A stretch of 21,428 nt of DNA from JBOHPP01 sp050731755 (GTDB taxonomy: Bacteria > Methylomirabilota > Methylomirabilia > Rokubacteriales > CSP1-6), in the NCBI GenBank assembly GCA_050731755.1, contig JBOHPP010000146.1, forward strand, positions 1 through 21,428. Reading direction: 5' to 3'. Under the pieces are notes generated by a model that was not told the DNA's origin, did no database searches, and saw only the letters and a program-made list of their open reading frames with translations. Of this stretch, positions 14,957 through 21,428 are shown piece after piece. Both the position numbers and the translations under genes were made by a program. How positions within the stretch are numbered: the first letter of the stretch is position 1; each line of letters opens with the position of its first letter.

Positions 14957-14987
14957 GGGGGCTCCTTACTCAGGCTCGCCTCGAGCG

Positions 14988-15004
14988 GGCGGGCCAAGCC
15001 CGCC
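14988..15004 (-). other. Small hairpin between coxS and coxL
   Basis: A perfect 7 bp GC stem (14988-14994 with 14998-15004) and a 3-base loop sit in the only sizeable gap inside coxSLM, 31 bases before the coxL start. It may set the ratio of subunit messages by stalling or processing. It may also be chance in such GC-rich DNA. Confidence 0.3.
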
Positions 15005-15029
15005 GAGCGCCCTGCGGCTCGCACTGCCT

Positions 15030-15503
15030 TTACTTAGTGGCCATGTGGTCGGCCGCCCACTGGATGGCCTTGACGATGTTGTGGTACCCGGTGCAGCGAC
15101 AGAGGTTGCCCTCCAGCTGGTGCCGGATGATCTCCTCCGTTGGCTTGGGGTACCGCTCCAGGAGCTGGTGGGCCTGCATGATCATGCCCGGCGTGCAGAA
15201 GCCGCATTGCAGGCCGTGCTTCTCCCAGAAGCCCTGCTGGATCGGGTGCAGATCGCCGTTCTTGGCCAGGCCCTCGATGGTGGTCATGCTGGCGCCGTCG
15301 GCCTGGACGGCGAAGAGCGTGCACGACTTCACCGCCTGACCATTCATCAGGATCGTGCACGCACCGCACTGGCTGGTGTCGCACCCCACGTGGGTGCCGG
15401 TGAGCCCGACCGACTCGCGGATGTAATGGACGAGCAGGAGTCGGGGCTCGACCTCGTGGCTGTACTGCTGGCCGTTGATGGTCATCTTGACTGGCAGTTT
15501 CAC
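15030..15503 (-). CDS. coxS: 2Fe-2S small subunit of Mo hydroxylase (CoxS-like)
   Basis: A 157-residue iron-sulfur subunit with two 2Fe-2S clusters. The N-terminal plant-ferredoxin-type domain has Cys41, Cys46, Cys49 and Cys61 (GCDTSQCGACT, then SCT). The C-terminal helical domain has Cys100, Cys103, Cys135 and Cys137 (QCGFCTPGM and LCRCTGY). All eight ligands are present, so it should be a working electron relay from the Mo centre to FAD. The GTG at 15503 is preferred over the ATG at 15485 because GGAGGA lies seven bases before it. It is first of coxS-coxL-coxM and is preceded by a promoter-like sequence. Confidence 0.96.
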   Translation of the reverse strand: MKLPVKMTINGQQYSHEVEPRLLLVHYIRESVGLTGTHVGCDTSQCGACTILMNGQAVKSCTLFAVQADGASMTTIEGLAKNGDLHPIQQGFWEKHGLQCGFCTPGMIMQAHQLLERYPKPTEEIIRHQLEGNLCRCTGYHNIVKAIQWAADHMATK

Positions 15504-15558
15504 GACTCGTCCTCCGGGATTCGGCGGTTTGGCGTGGATGCCCCGTCTGGCGCGTCAG

Positions 15559-15588
15559 AGGGTAAGCCTCTGCCGGCGGACCTGTCAA
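15559..15588 (-). promoter_or_regulatory. Sigma-70-type promoter for coxSLM
   Basis: On the minus strand a consensus -35 TTGACA (15588-15583) is followed after 18 bases by TACCCT (15564-15559). It lies in the 92 bp gap after the MBL-hydrolase gene and about 56 bases before the coxS GTG. The -35 is exact and the -10 is weak, so activator dependence is possible. It separates the cox genes from the lar genes upstream. Confidence 0.5.
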
Positions 15589-15595
15589 CGGGGGG

Positions 15596-16417
15596 TCAGA
15601 CTTCGAGAAGATCCTCGCCCACCCGGACCGCGCCGTCCCAGTGCCGCCGGGCCGCGGCGGTGAGCTCGGCCGGTACCGAGCCCGGCATGACGTGGTTGAT
15701 CACCAGCGTCTTTGGCCGAGCTTCGCGGGCCACCAGACCGATCTGCTCGGGCTGGGTGTGGTAGGAGGCGAGGTCGCGGATCTTGTCTTCCAGCGTGGGC
15801 CAGCCGCAGCCCGGGAACCACGAGGTCTTTGCCATCTCGCAGCATTCGTGGATCAGGCAGTCGACGCCCCGGCTCCAGCGGATGAGGTTCTCGCACGGCC
15901 GCGTGTCGCCGGAGAGGACCACGCTGCGCCCGCCGCCGTCGAACCGGAAGCCAAAAGCGGGCTTGACCGGATCGTGCTCCACGAGGAAGGCCGAGACCGT
16001 CACGCCACCGACCTCCAGGACCTTGCCCTCCTCGATCTCGGTGACGCGGACCTGGGGTGGGCGGCGCTCGAGCATGTGGGCCCGGCGCACCTCGATGTCC
16101 CACTCGAGATAGGCGAGCAGGCGCTCCATCTGCCGGCGCGTCCCCGCTGGGCCGTAGACCTCCAGGGGCGCGTTCTGCCCCACGATCCACCGGGTGATCA
16201 GGAGATGGCCGAGGTCGATCGTGTGGTCGGAGTGGTGGTGGGTGATGAACACCCGCGGCCAGTCGTAGGCCCGCACGCCCGCCCGGACAAGCTGCACGCC
16301 GGCGCCGGAACCCACGTCGACCAGGAAACGCTCCTCGCCTGAGGTCAGCAGCGTGGCCGGGCCGCGCCGCTCAGGGTTGGGAGGTGGGGCTCCGGTACCG
16401 AGGAGGACGACACGCAT
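15596..16417 (-). CDS. MBL-fold hydrolase, RNase Z / arylsulfatase-like
   Basis: A 273-residue metallo-beta-lactamase-fold enzyme. It opens MRVVLLGTGAPPPNPERRGP, like the RNase Z/ElaC branch, and carries the zinc motif THHHSDH (59-65) with Asp68. Later ligands are Asp171 in LSGDTRP, His190 in IHE, His220 and His242 in INHVMPG. A set of cysteines in the 187-204 region (DCLIHECC, FPGC) is unusual. The exosite arm of true tRNase Z is not seen, so it is probably a small-molecule hydrolase. The substrate is unknown. ATG 16417 is 15 bases past the larC stop, with a weak ribosome site, so it belongs to the lar operon and ends 93 bp before coxS. Confidence 0.85.
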   Translation of the reverse strand: MRVVLLGTGAPPPNPERRGPATLLTSGEERFLVDVGSGAGVQLVRAGVRAYDWPRVFITHHHSDHTIDLGHLLITRWIVGQNAPLEVYGPAGTRRQMERLLAYLEWDIEVRRAHMLERRPPQVRVTEIEEGKVLEVGGVTVSAFLVEHDPVKPAFGFRFDGGGRSVVLSGDTRPCENLIRWSRGVDCLIHECCEMAKTSWFPGCGWPTLEDKIRDLASYHTQPEQIGLVAREARPKTLVINHVMPGSVPAELTAAARRHWDGAVRVGEDLLEV

Positions 16418-16432
16418 GGGTGGCGAGCGCCG

Positions 16433-17614
16433 TCAGCCCTGGAGGTGGCGGCGGCCGTCGGCGCGGGCCTGCTCCAGGACCTCGCGCACCGGCAGCGCCT
16501 TCTCCCGGGCAATGCGCGCCACCTCTGAAAACTCCGGCGTGACAGTGACGATCCGGCCTTCGAGCCGCGACACCTTGAAGGAGATCGCCCCGTAAGCGGT
16601 GGGCAGCGTCACCATCTCCCGCGCGAGCCGCGCGCGACGCCACTCCGACCAGCGCACGCCGATCGTGCTCGACTCCTCGAAGAGCAGGCGCGAAAGCGCG
16701 CCCACCTGGTCGGGCGGGCACAGGGCCGTCACGACCACCCCGGGGCGGCTGCGCTTCATGATCACCGGCATGAGAAACACGTCGAGGGCTCCGGCCTCGA
16801 AGAGCCGATCCATCAAGGGCTCGTAGAGCTGGGGCGACATGTCGTCGATGGTGGTCTCCACCTGAGTGATCGTCTCGTCGCCGCCCCCGGCCGCCGACTC
16901 GCCCACGAAGCACCGGAGCACGTTGGGAGTCTCCAAATCCATCGTGCCGGCGCCGTAGCCGACGCCGGTGACGGTCATAGGCGGCATCCGGCCAGCGCCG
17001 CTGGCCAGCGTGGTCAGGATCGCCGCGCCCGTCGGCGTCACCAGTTCCGCCTGCACGCCGGTGTCGACCACGGGGAAGCCACGCAGCAGCTCGGCGGTAC
17101 CCGGCGCCGGCACCGGAATCTTGCCGTGGGCGCCGTCCACGAAGCCGCCGCCGAGCGGCAGCGCCGAGACGTGGATCTCCTCCACGCCGAGCAGGGCGAG
17201 CGCGATGACGCCACCGGCGACGTCGATGATCGCGTCCACGGCGCCGAGCTCGTGGAAGCGCACCTCGTCGCGCGTGGTCCCGTGAGCGCGCGCCTCGGCG
17301 TCGGCCAGACGCGTGAAGATCCGGCGGGCCCGATCCTTGATGACGTCGTCGAGCGGGCTGGCCCCGAGGATCCCCAGGACATCGCGCAGCGCGCGGTGGT
17401 GATGGCGAGACTGGCGGTCGATCTGGACGTCGATCTTCAGTGCGCGGAACGCGCCCTTGCGCACCTCGCGTCGAACGAGGTCCCAGCCGGGCAGGCCGAG
17501 CTTGCCCAGCTCGGCGCGCAGTGACTCGAAGGGAGCGCCGGCGTCGACGAGCGCCGCCATGATCATGTCCCCGGCGGCCCCCGCCGGACAGTCGAAATAG
17601 GCGACGCGCGGCAC
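16433..17614 (-). CDS. larC: LarC: nickel insertion protein for nickel-pincer nucleotide cofactor
   Basis: A 393-residue LarC, the CTP-dependent cyclometallase that puts nickel into the pincer pyridinium ligand. The opening PRVAYFDCPAGAAGDM is the family hallmark. HHHR (71-74) is in a His-rich loop, and FHELGAVDAIIDV (120-132) is conserved. The C-terminal (LarC2) part has TTIDDMSPQ (255-262) and MPVIMKRSRPG (282-292), part of the nucleotide site. Here the protein is one continuous frame; in Lactiplantibacillus plantarum it is made by a programmed frameshift between larC1 and larC2. The start is GTG 17614, sharing one base with the larB stop (TAGTG). The open frame extends further upstream but overlaps larB and is rejected. 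Confidence 0.94.
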   Translation of the reverse strand: MPRVAYFDCPAGAAGDMIMAALVDAGAPFESLRAELGKLGLPGWDLVRREVRKGAFRALKIDVQIDRQSRHHHRALRDVLGILGASPLDDVIKDRARRIFTRLADAEARAHGTTRDEVRFHELGAVDAIIDVAGGVIALALLGVEEIHVSALPLGGGFVDGAHGKIPVPAPGTAELLRGFPVVDTGVQAELVTPTGAAILTTLASGAGRMPPMTVTGVGYGAGTMDLETPNVLRCFVGESAAGGGDETITQVETTIDDMSPQLYEPLMDRLFEAGALDVFLMPVIMKRSRPGVVVTALCPPDQVGALSRLLFEESSTIGVRWSEWRRARLAREMVTLPTAYGAISFKVSRLEGRIVTVTPEFSEVARIAREKALPVREVLEQARADGRRHLQG

Positions 17615-18369
17615 TAAGCTTTGGCCGCCAGGTGGTTGATGCGGGACGCCTGCACGGCGGCCCCATAACCGTTGTCGATGTTCACCACCGACACGCCCGG
17701 CGCGCACGAATTCAGCATCGCCAGCAGCGCGGCGAGGCCACCGAGAGAGGCGCCGTAGCCGACGCTGGTTGGTACGGCGATGACGGGCCGGTCGACGAGC
17801 CCGCCGACCACGCTCGGCAGCGCTCCCTCCATGCCGGCCACGGCGACGACCACGTTGGCCTCGGCCAGCGTATCGTAGTAGGCCAGCAGCCGGTGCAGGC
17901 CGGCCACACCGCAGTCGTGGACGCGCTCGACGCGGTTACCCAGGGCCTCGGCCACCAGCGCCGCCTCCTGGGCTACCGGCAGGTCCGCCGTTCCCGCCGC
18001 CGCCACCACGATGAGCCCGACACCTTCGGTGGGCGCAGGCCGGACGATGAGCAGCCGCGCCTCGGCGTGATAGACGTGCGGCAGCCCGGTCTCGGCGATA
18101 GCGGCGGCGACCGAGGCGTCGGCGCGCGTCGCCAGGATGTTGACGTGGGTTTCGCTCAGCACCCGCGCGATGGCGACGATCTGCTCGTGCGACTTGCCCG
18201 GGCAGAAGATTGCCTCGGGGGCGCCGGCGCGCAGGGCTCGATGCTCGTCGATCTTGGCGAAGCCCAGGTCCTCGAACGGCAGGCGGCGGAGGCGCTCGAG
18301 CGCCTGCTCGATGCCGAGCCGTCCCGCACCCACATCTTCCAGCAGCGCCCGCAACGCTTCCCTATCCAT
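17614..18369 (-). CDS. larB: LarB: pyridinium-3,5-biscarboxylate mononucleotide synthase
   Basis: A 251-residue LarB, first enzyme of the nickel-pincer nucleotide route. It carboxylates nicotinic acid adenine dinucleotide at C5 and splits off AMP. The C-terminal PurE-like domain includes AAAGTADLPVAQEA (123-136), GMEGALPSVVGGL (179-191) and NSCAPGVSVVNIDNGYGAA (220-238). Glu181 and Cys222 lie at the places of Glu180 and Cys221 of the L. plantarum enzyme, where the cysteine forms a covalent adduct with the substrate. ATG 18369 overlaps the end of larE by eight bases; longer frames run into larE. Order larE-larB-larC with overlaps points to one translationally coupled unit. Confidence 0.94.
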   Translation of the reverse strand: MDREALRALLEDVGAGRLGIEQALERLRRLPFEDLGFAKIDEHRALRAGAPEAIFCPGKSHEQIVAIARVLSETHVNILATRADASVAAAIAETGLPHVYHAEARLLIVRPAPTEGVGLIVVAAAGTADLPVAQEAALVAEALGNRVERVHDCGVAGLHRLLAYYDTLAEANVVVAVAGMEGALPSVVGGLVDRPVIAVPTSVGYGASLGGLAALLAMLNSCAPGVSVVNIDNGYGAAVQASRINHLAAKA

Positions 18370-19189
18370 CGCGCCCGCCCCTCTTGAGGGAAAGCAAAAG
18401 ATTGGCGCTGCCCGACTGGAAGCCCCCGAGGTCGACCGCGACGTAGAGATAACCCAACTCGCGGAACCGAGCGACGATCGCCTGGTGGCGGCCGTCCTCC
18501 CAGAGACGCGGGATCTCGTCGAGCGGGATCTCCAGGCGGGCCAGCCGGTCGTGGTGGCGGACGCGGAACTGACGAAAGCCGAGCGAGCGCACGAAGCTCT
18601 CGGCCGCGTCCACCTGGCGCAGCTTGTCGGCGGTGATGGCATCGCCGTACTGGAACCGCGACGACAGGCAGGCGAACGAGGGTTTGTCCCACGTGGGCAA
18701 GCCCAGGTGGCGCGACAGCTCGCGGATCTCGGTCTTGGAGAGCTCCGCCTCGATCAGTGGGGCGCGCACGCCGCGTTGCCGGGCCGACTGCATGCCGGGC
18801 CGGTGGTCGCCGAGATCGTCCAGGTTGGCGCCATAGACGAGGTGCCGGCAGCCCTCGCGCTCGGCGATGGGCTGGAGCGTCGTGAACAGCTCCTCCTTGC
18901 AGAAGAAGCAGCGATTGGCCGGGTTGCGGGCGTAGTCCGGGTTGTCCAGCTCGCGGGTGCGGACGACGAGATGGCGCAGGCCCAGCACCGCGGCGAGCTG
19001 CCGCGCCTCCTCCAGCTCGGTCGCCGGGTAGGTCTCCGAGTCGGCAGTGGCCAGCAGGGCGCGGTCGCCCAGCGCGTCCCCGGCGGCGCGGGCCAGCAGC
19101 GTGGAGTCCACGCCGCCGGAGAACGCCACCAGGACGCTCTCCATTCCGCGCAGCACCTCCAACAGCCGGTCGTACTTGGCCCGGCTCAT
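18362..19189 (-). CDS. larE: LarE: ATP-dependent sulfur insertase (PP-loop)
   Basis: A 275-residue LarE, which adenylates and thiolates the two carboxylates of the cofactor precursor. The PP-loop is SGGVDST (24-30). Cys94 and Cys97 (NRCFFCK) and Cys174 (FACLSSR) are the three cysteines of the iron-sulfur-dependent LarE type. Cys174 is near the position of the sacrificial Cys176 of the L. plantarum enzyme, which lacks the other two. If Cys94, Cys97 and Cys174 hold a [4Fe-4S] cluster, as reported for the Thermotoga LarE, the protein would be catalytic and use an outside sulfide source. ATG 19189 lies seven bases past the pfkB stop. The sufS/sufU genes in this window could supply sulfur (inference). 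Confidence 0.93.
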   Translation of the reverse strand: MSRAKYDRLLEVLRGMESVLVAFSGGVDSTLLARAAGDALGDRALLATADSETYPATELEEARQLAAVLGLRHLVVRTRELDNPDYARNPANRCFFCKEELFTTLQPIAEREGCRHLVYGANLDDLGDHRPGMQSARQRGVRAPLIEAELSKTEIRELSRHLGLPTWDKPSFACLSSRFQYGDAITADKLRQVDAAESFVRSLGFRQFRVRHHDRLARLEIPLDEIPRLWEDGRHQAIVARFRELGYLYVAVDLGGFQSGSANLLLSLKRGGRDG

Positions 19190-19196
19190 CGGGGGC

Positions 19197-20108
19197 TCAC
19201 ACCTCCAGCCGAATGAGGTCCCGGAATGCCGCGAAGCGCTCCTCGATCTCGGCGGGCCGGAGCCGCGTGAGGCGGTTGAGCGAGAAGTCCTCGACGGTAA
19301 AGGAGGCCATGACCGATCCATAGATAAGTGCCCGCCGCAGCGCGGCCGCGTCGGTTCGGTTCTGGGAAGCCAGGGAGCCCATGAAGCCCCCGGCGAACGC
19401 GTCCCCCGCCCCCGTCGGATCGGAGACTGACTCCAGCGGGAACGCCGGCACCATGAAGAAGGCCCCGTCGGAGATCATGAGGGCCCCATTCTCCCCCCGC
19501 TTGACCGCCACGGTCTTGGGACCCATCGCGGCGATGGCCCGCGCCGCCTTGATGAGGTTCGGCTCCTGGGCCAGTTGGCGCACCTCGGAGTCGTTGAGGG
19601 TGGCCACGTCGACCTCGGCCAGCACCCGCTGCACCGCCGGCCGCTTGCCGTCGATCCAGAAGTTCATCGTGTCGACCGCCACCAGGCGCGGCCGCTCCGC
19701 CATCTGCCCGAGGACGTCGAGCTGCAGCGCGGGATCGATGTTGGCCAGGAAGAGAAACGGGACGCGTCTGAGATCGGCGGACAGCGTCGGATGAAAGTCG
19801 GCGAACACGTTGAGCTGGGTGTCGAGCGTGGTGCGCTCGTTCAGGTCGTAGCCGTAGCGGCCGGCCCAGCGGAAGGTGCGGCCCGGCGCCACGGTCAGCT
19901 CCCGGACATCCACTCCGCGGGCTTCGAGCAGACGCACGTAGTGGGCCGGAAAATCCCCGCCCACCGTCGCCAGCAGGCGCACCCGGGTGAAGAAGCTCGC
20001 CGCGTAGGAGAAGTATGTCGCCGAGCCTCCCAGCGCCTCCTCCACCTTGCCGAAGGGCGTCTCCACGCTGTCGAGCGCCACCGAGCCGACGACGAGCAGG
20101 TCAGCCAC
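19197..20108 (-). CDS. PfkB-family sugar/nucleoside kinase
   Basis: A 303-residue ribokinase-fold kinase. The N-terminal signature contains the double glycine GGSATYFSYAASFF (28-40), ND-S-E (172-175) is in the nucleotide region, and DPTGAGDAFAGG (230-241) carries the anion hole and catalytic Asp236. It phosphorylates a sugar or nucleoside with ATP, but the substrate is not readable. It follows MTA phosphorylase and overlaps it by eight bases, so a role in salvaging methylthioribose, ribose or deoxyribose derivatives is possible (inference). Start is GTG 20108, which gives the usual MADLLVVGSVALD opening. It is not a classic 6-phosphofructokinase by context. Confidence 0.9.
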   Translation of the reverse strand: MADLLVVGSVALDSVETPFGKVEEALGGSATYFSYAASFFTRVRLLATVGGDFPAHYVRLLEARGVDVRELTVAPGRTFRWAGRYGYDLNERTTLDTQLNVFADFHPTLSADLRRVPFLFLANIDPALQLDVLGQMAERPRLVAVDTMNFWIDGKRPAVQRVLAEVDVATLNDSEVRQLAQEPNLIKAARAIAAMGPKTVAVKRGENGALMISDGAFFMVPAFPLESVSDPTGAGDAFAGGFMGSLASQNRTDAAALRRALIYGSVMASFTVEDFSLNRLTRLRPAEIEERFAAFRDLIRLEV

Positions 20109-21030
20109 GGCGCCGCCTGCCGCTGGCCCGGGCGGCCCGGGTCGCCGGGAAGTACTTGCCGATCAGGAGATCGAGACGACGTCGGACCGATGGGGGGAAG
20201 GCGTTGGGGCCGGTGATGATCGCCTGACTGAGCAATCGGGGACATTCGCAGGTGCGGGGCCCCACCATCGGAACGGCGCGGCGGAGGACCTCACGGGCGG
20301 TGGCCACGTTCTTGAGCAGGTTCTGGATCACGGCCTCGACGCTCACCACGTCATGGACCTCGTGCCAGACGTCGTAGTCGGTCACCAGCGCCAGCGTCGC
20401 GTAGCAGAGCTCGGCCTCCCGCGCCAGCTTCGCCTCCGGCATGTTCGTCATGCCGATGATGTCGACGCCCCAGCCGCGGTAGATCCGCGACTCGGCCTTG
20501 GTGGAGAACTGGGGCCCTTCGATGCAGATGTAGGTCCCACCCCGGTGCACGGTGGCCCCGCTGGCCCGTGCTGCCGATTCTAGAGTGCCGGCCAGATGGC
20601 CGCACACGGGTTCGGCCATACCCACGTGGGCCACGATGCCCTCGCCGAAGAACGACGAAACACGCCGGCGAGTCGCGTCGAAGAACTGATCCGGAATCAC
20701 CAGATCCAGTGGTCGGATCTCTTCCCTCATGCTCCCGACCGCGGACACCGAGATGACCCACTCGGCCCCGAGGGCCTTGAACCCCCAGATGTTGGCGCGG
20801 AAGTTCAGCTCAGTCGGCATCAGGCGGTGGCCCCGCCCGTGGCGGGCGAGGAAGATCACCGGCCGGCCATCGAGCGAGCCGCAACAGTACTCGTCCGAGG
20901 GGTCGCCGAACGGCGTGCGCACCCGGCGCCACCGAACGCCGGCGAGGCCATCCATCTCGTAGAGGCCGCTTCCTCCAATGACGCCGATGGCCGGTTCCTC
21001 GGAGGGAGACCGCCTTTCCCGAGGGCTCAT
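20101..21030 (-). CDS. mtnP: S-methyl-5'-thioadenosine phosphorylase
   Basis: A 309-residue phosphorylase that splits methylthioadenosine into adenine and methylthioribose-1-phosphate. Motifs in order: IGVIGGSGLYEMDG (15-28), RHGRGH (63-68) of the phosphate site, SAVGSM (96-101), EGPQFSTKAES (171-181), and IGMTNMPEAKLAREA (192-206). TDYD (217-220) matches the two aspartates (220 and 222 in the human enzyme) that recognise the 6-amino group of adenine, so MTA or 5'-deoxyadenosine is preferred over inosine or guanosine. The C-terminus is Arg-rich. ATG 21030 overlaps the mtaB stop as ATGA. Sources of MTA here would be polyamine synthesis; 5'-deoxyadenosine would come from radical SAM enzymes such as MtaB. 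Confidence 0.95.
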   Translation of the reverse strand: MSPRERRSPSEEPAIGVIGGSGLYEMDGLAGVRWRRVRTPFGDPSDEYCCGSLDGRPVIFLARHGRGHRLMPTELNFRANIWGFKALGAEWVISVSAVGSMREEIRPLDLVIPDQFFDATRRRVSSFFGEGIVAHVGMAEPVCGHLAGTLESAARASGATVHRGGTYICIEGPQFSTKAESRIYRGWGVDIIGMTNMPEAKLAREAELCYATLALVTDYDVWHEVHDVVSVEAVIQNLLKNVATAREVLRRAVPMVGPRTCECPRLLSQAIITGPNAFPPSVRRRLDLLIGKYFPATRAARASGRRRRG

Positions 21031-21428
21031 TCGAGAACCCCCAGCGTGCGATCGCCGTCCACCCCGGAGATGCGCACGCGGGCGAGCTGGCGCATGAGAG
21101 AGTCGGGGCCGGCGAAGACCACTTCCACGTAGTTGCCGGTCAGTCCCACCAGGGCGCCGCTCTGATGGTCGCGGGTCTCCAGGACGAACACCTCTTGTCC
21201 GGTGCCGGCCAGGCTCCGCCGGAAAGCGAGATTCTTGGCCCGGGCCAGGGCCCGCAACTCTCGGCTGCGCGCAGCGACGACGTGCGGCTCGAGATGCCCG
21301 CGAAGGCGCGCAGCCTCGGTGCCCTTCCGGTCGGAATAGGCGAAAACGTGCAGGTACGTGAACGGCAACTCGTCGATGAGGGTGCGCGTGTGGGCGAAGT
21401 CGGCGTCGCTCTCGCCCGGGAACCCGAC
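21027..21428 (-). CDS. mtaB: MtaB-like tRNA methylthiotransferase, 5' part outside window
   Basis: The visible 133 C-terminal residues start inside the radical SAM domain (VGFPGESDADFAHT at the window edge), followed by LPFTYLHVFAYSDRKGTEAARL, which is characteristic of the MtaB/MiaB/RimO family and closest to MtaB. The last part (about 70-133, GQEVFVLETRDHQSGALVG) is the TRAM RNA-binding domain. MtaB adds a methylthio group to N6-threonylcarbamoyladenosine at position 37 of tRNAs reading ANN codons. The iron-sulfur cysteines lie upstream of the window and cannot be checked. It overlaps mtnP by 4 bp. Confidence 0.88.
   Translation of the reverse strand, partial: VGFPGESDADFAHTRTLIDELPFTYLHVFAYSDRKGTEAARLRGHLEPHVVAARSRELRALARAKNLAFRRSLAGTGQEVFVLETRDHQSGALVGLTGNYVEVVFAGPDSLMRQLARVRISGVDGDRTLGVLE

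Noticed and set aside
12596..15503. Calling coxSLM a carbon monoxide dehydrogenase
   Set aside because: The active-site loop is AYRGAGR (form II), lacking the copper-binding Cys of form I enzymes.
16371..17666. 431-codon minus-strand frame overlapping larC
   Set aside because: Composition is Arg/Gly/Pro-rich with no family motif; larC in the neighbouring frame has all its hallmarks. It is a GC-skew shadow.
1..21428. CRISPR arrays, insertion sequences with transposase, riboswitches, rRNA
   Set aside because: No spaced direct repeats, transposase motifs, recognisable riboswitch cores or rRNA segments were seen.

Overview
The window is a high-GC bacterial chromosome segment. Gene content suggests a candidate phylum of the Rokubacteria/Methylomirabilota (NC10) kind: a form II aerobic CO-dehydrogenase-like molybdenum hydroxylase with its own maturation genes, a lar nickel-cofactor set, and a PEP-CTERM-like surface protein. 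The taxon is an inference from gene content and style; no marker gene here settles it. Almost every gene lies on the minus strand and gaps are short, the longest being about 264 bp.

Reading in the direction of transcription (from the right edge leftwards), the first block is MtaB (cut by the window edge), MTA phosphorylase, a PfkB sugar kinase, then LarE, LarB and LarC, the three makers of the nickel-pincer nucleotide cofactor, and an MBL-fold hydrolase. Spacing is from -8 to +15 nt throughout, so this is one operon. No lactate racemase (LarA) is present. A TTGACA-type promoter then precedes coxS-coxL-coxM, which encode the 2Fe-2S, molybdopterin and FAD subunits of a xanthine-oxidase-family hydroxylase. 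The large subunit has the form II motif AYRGAGR, so CO is probably not its substrate.

Just beyond coxM is a 141 bp element bounded by perfect 28 bp inverted repeats. After it come MocA (Mo cofactor cytidylyltransferase), a MoxR-type AAA+ ATPase (CoxD) and a VWA protein (CoxE). Next are a small secreted protein with a PEP-CTERM-like anchor, XdhC, a divergent MoeA-like molybdopterin-binding protein, SufU, SufS, an agmatinase-family ureohydrolase, NfeD and a slipin. From xdhC to the slipin the genes overlap or nearly touch. The sulfur enzymes beside XdhC suggest that the segment handles Mo-cofactor insertion and sulfuration.

The left end holds a tRNA-Ala(CGC) with its own promoter, a strong hairpin between convergent genes, a plus-strand outer-membrane beta-barrel protein, and the first part of a small uncharacterised basic protein cut by the window edge.
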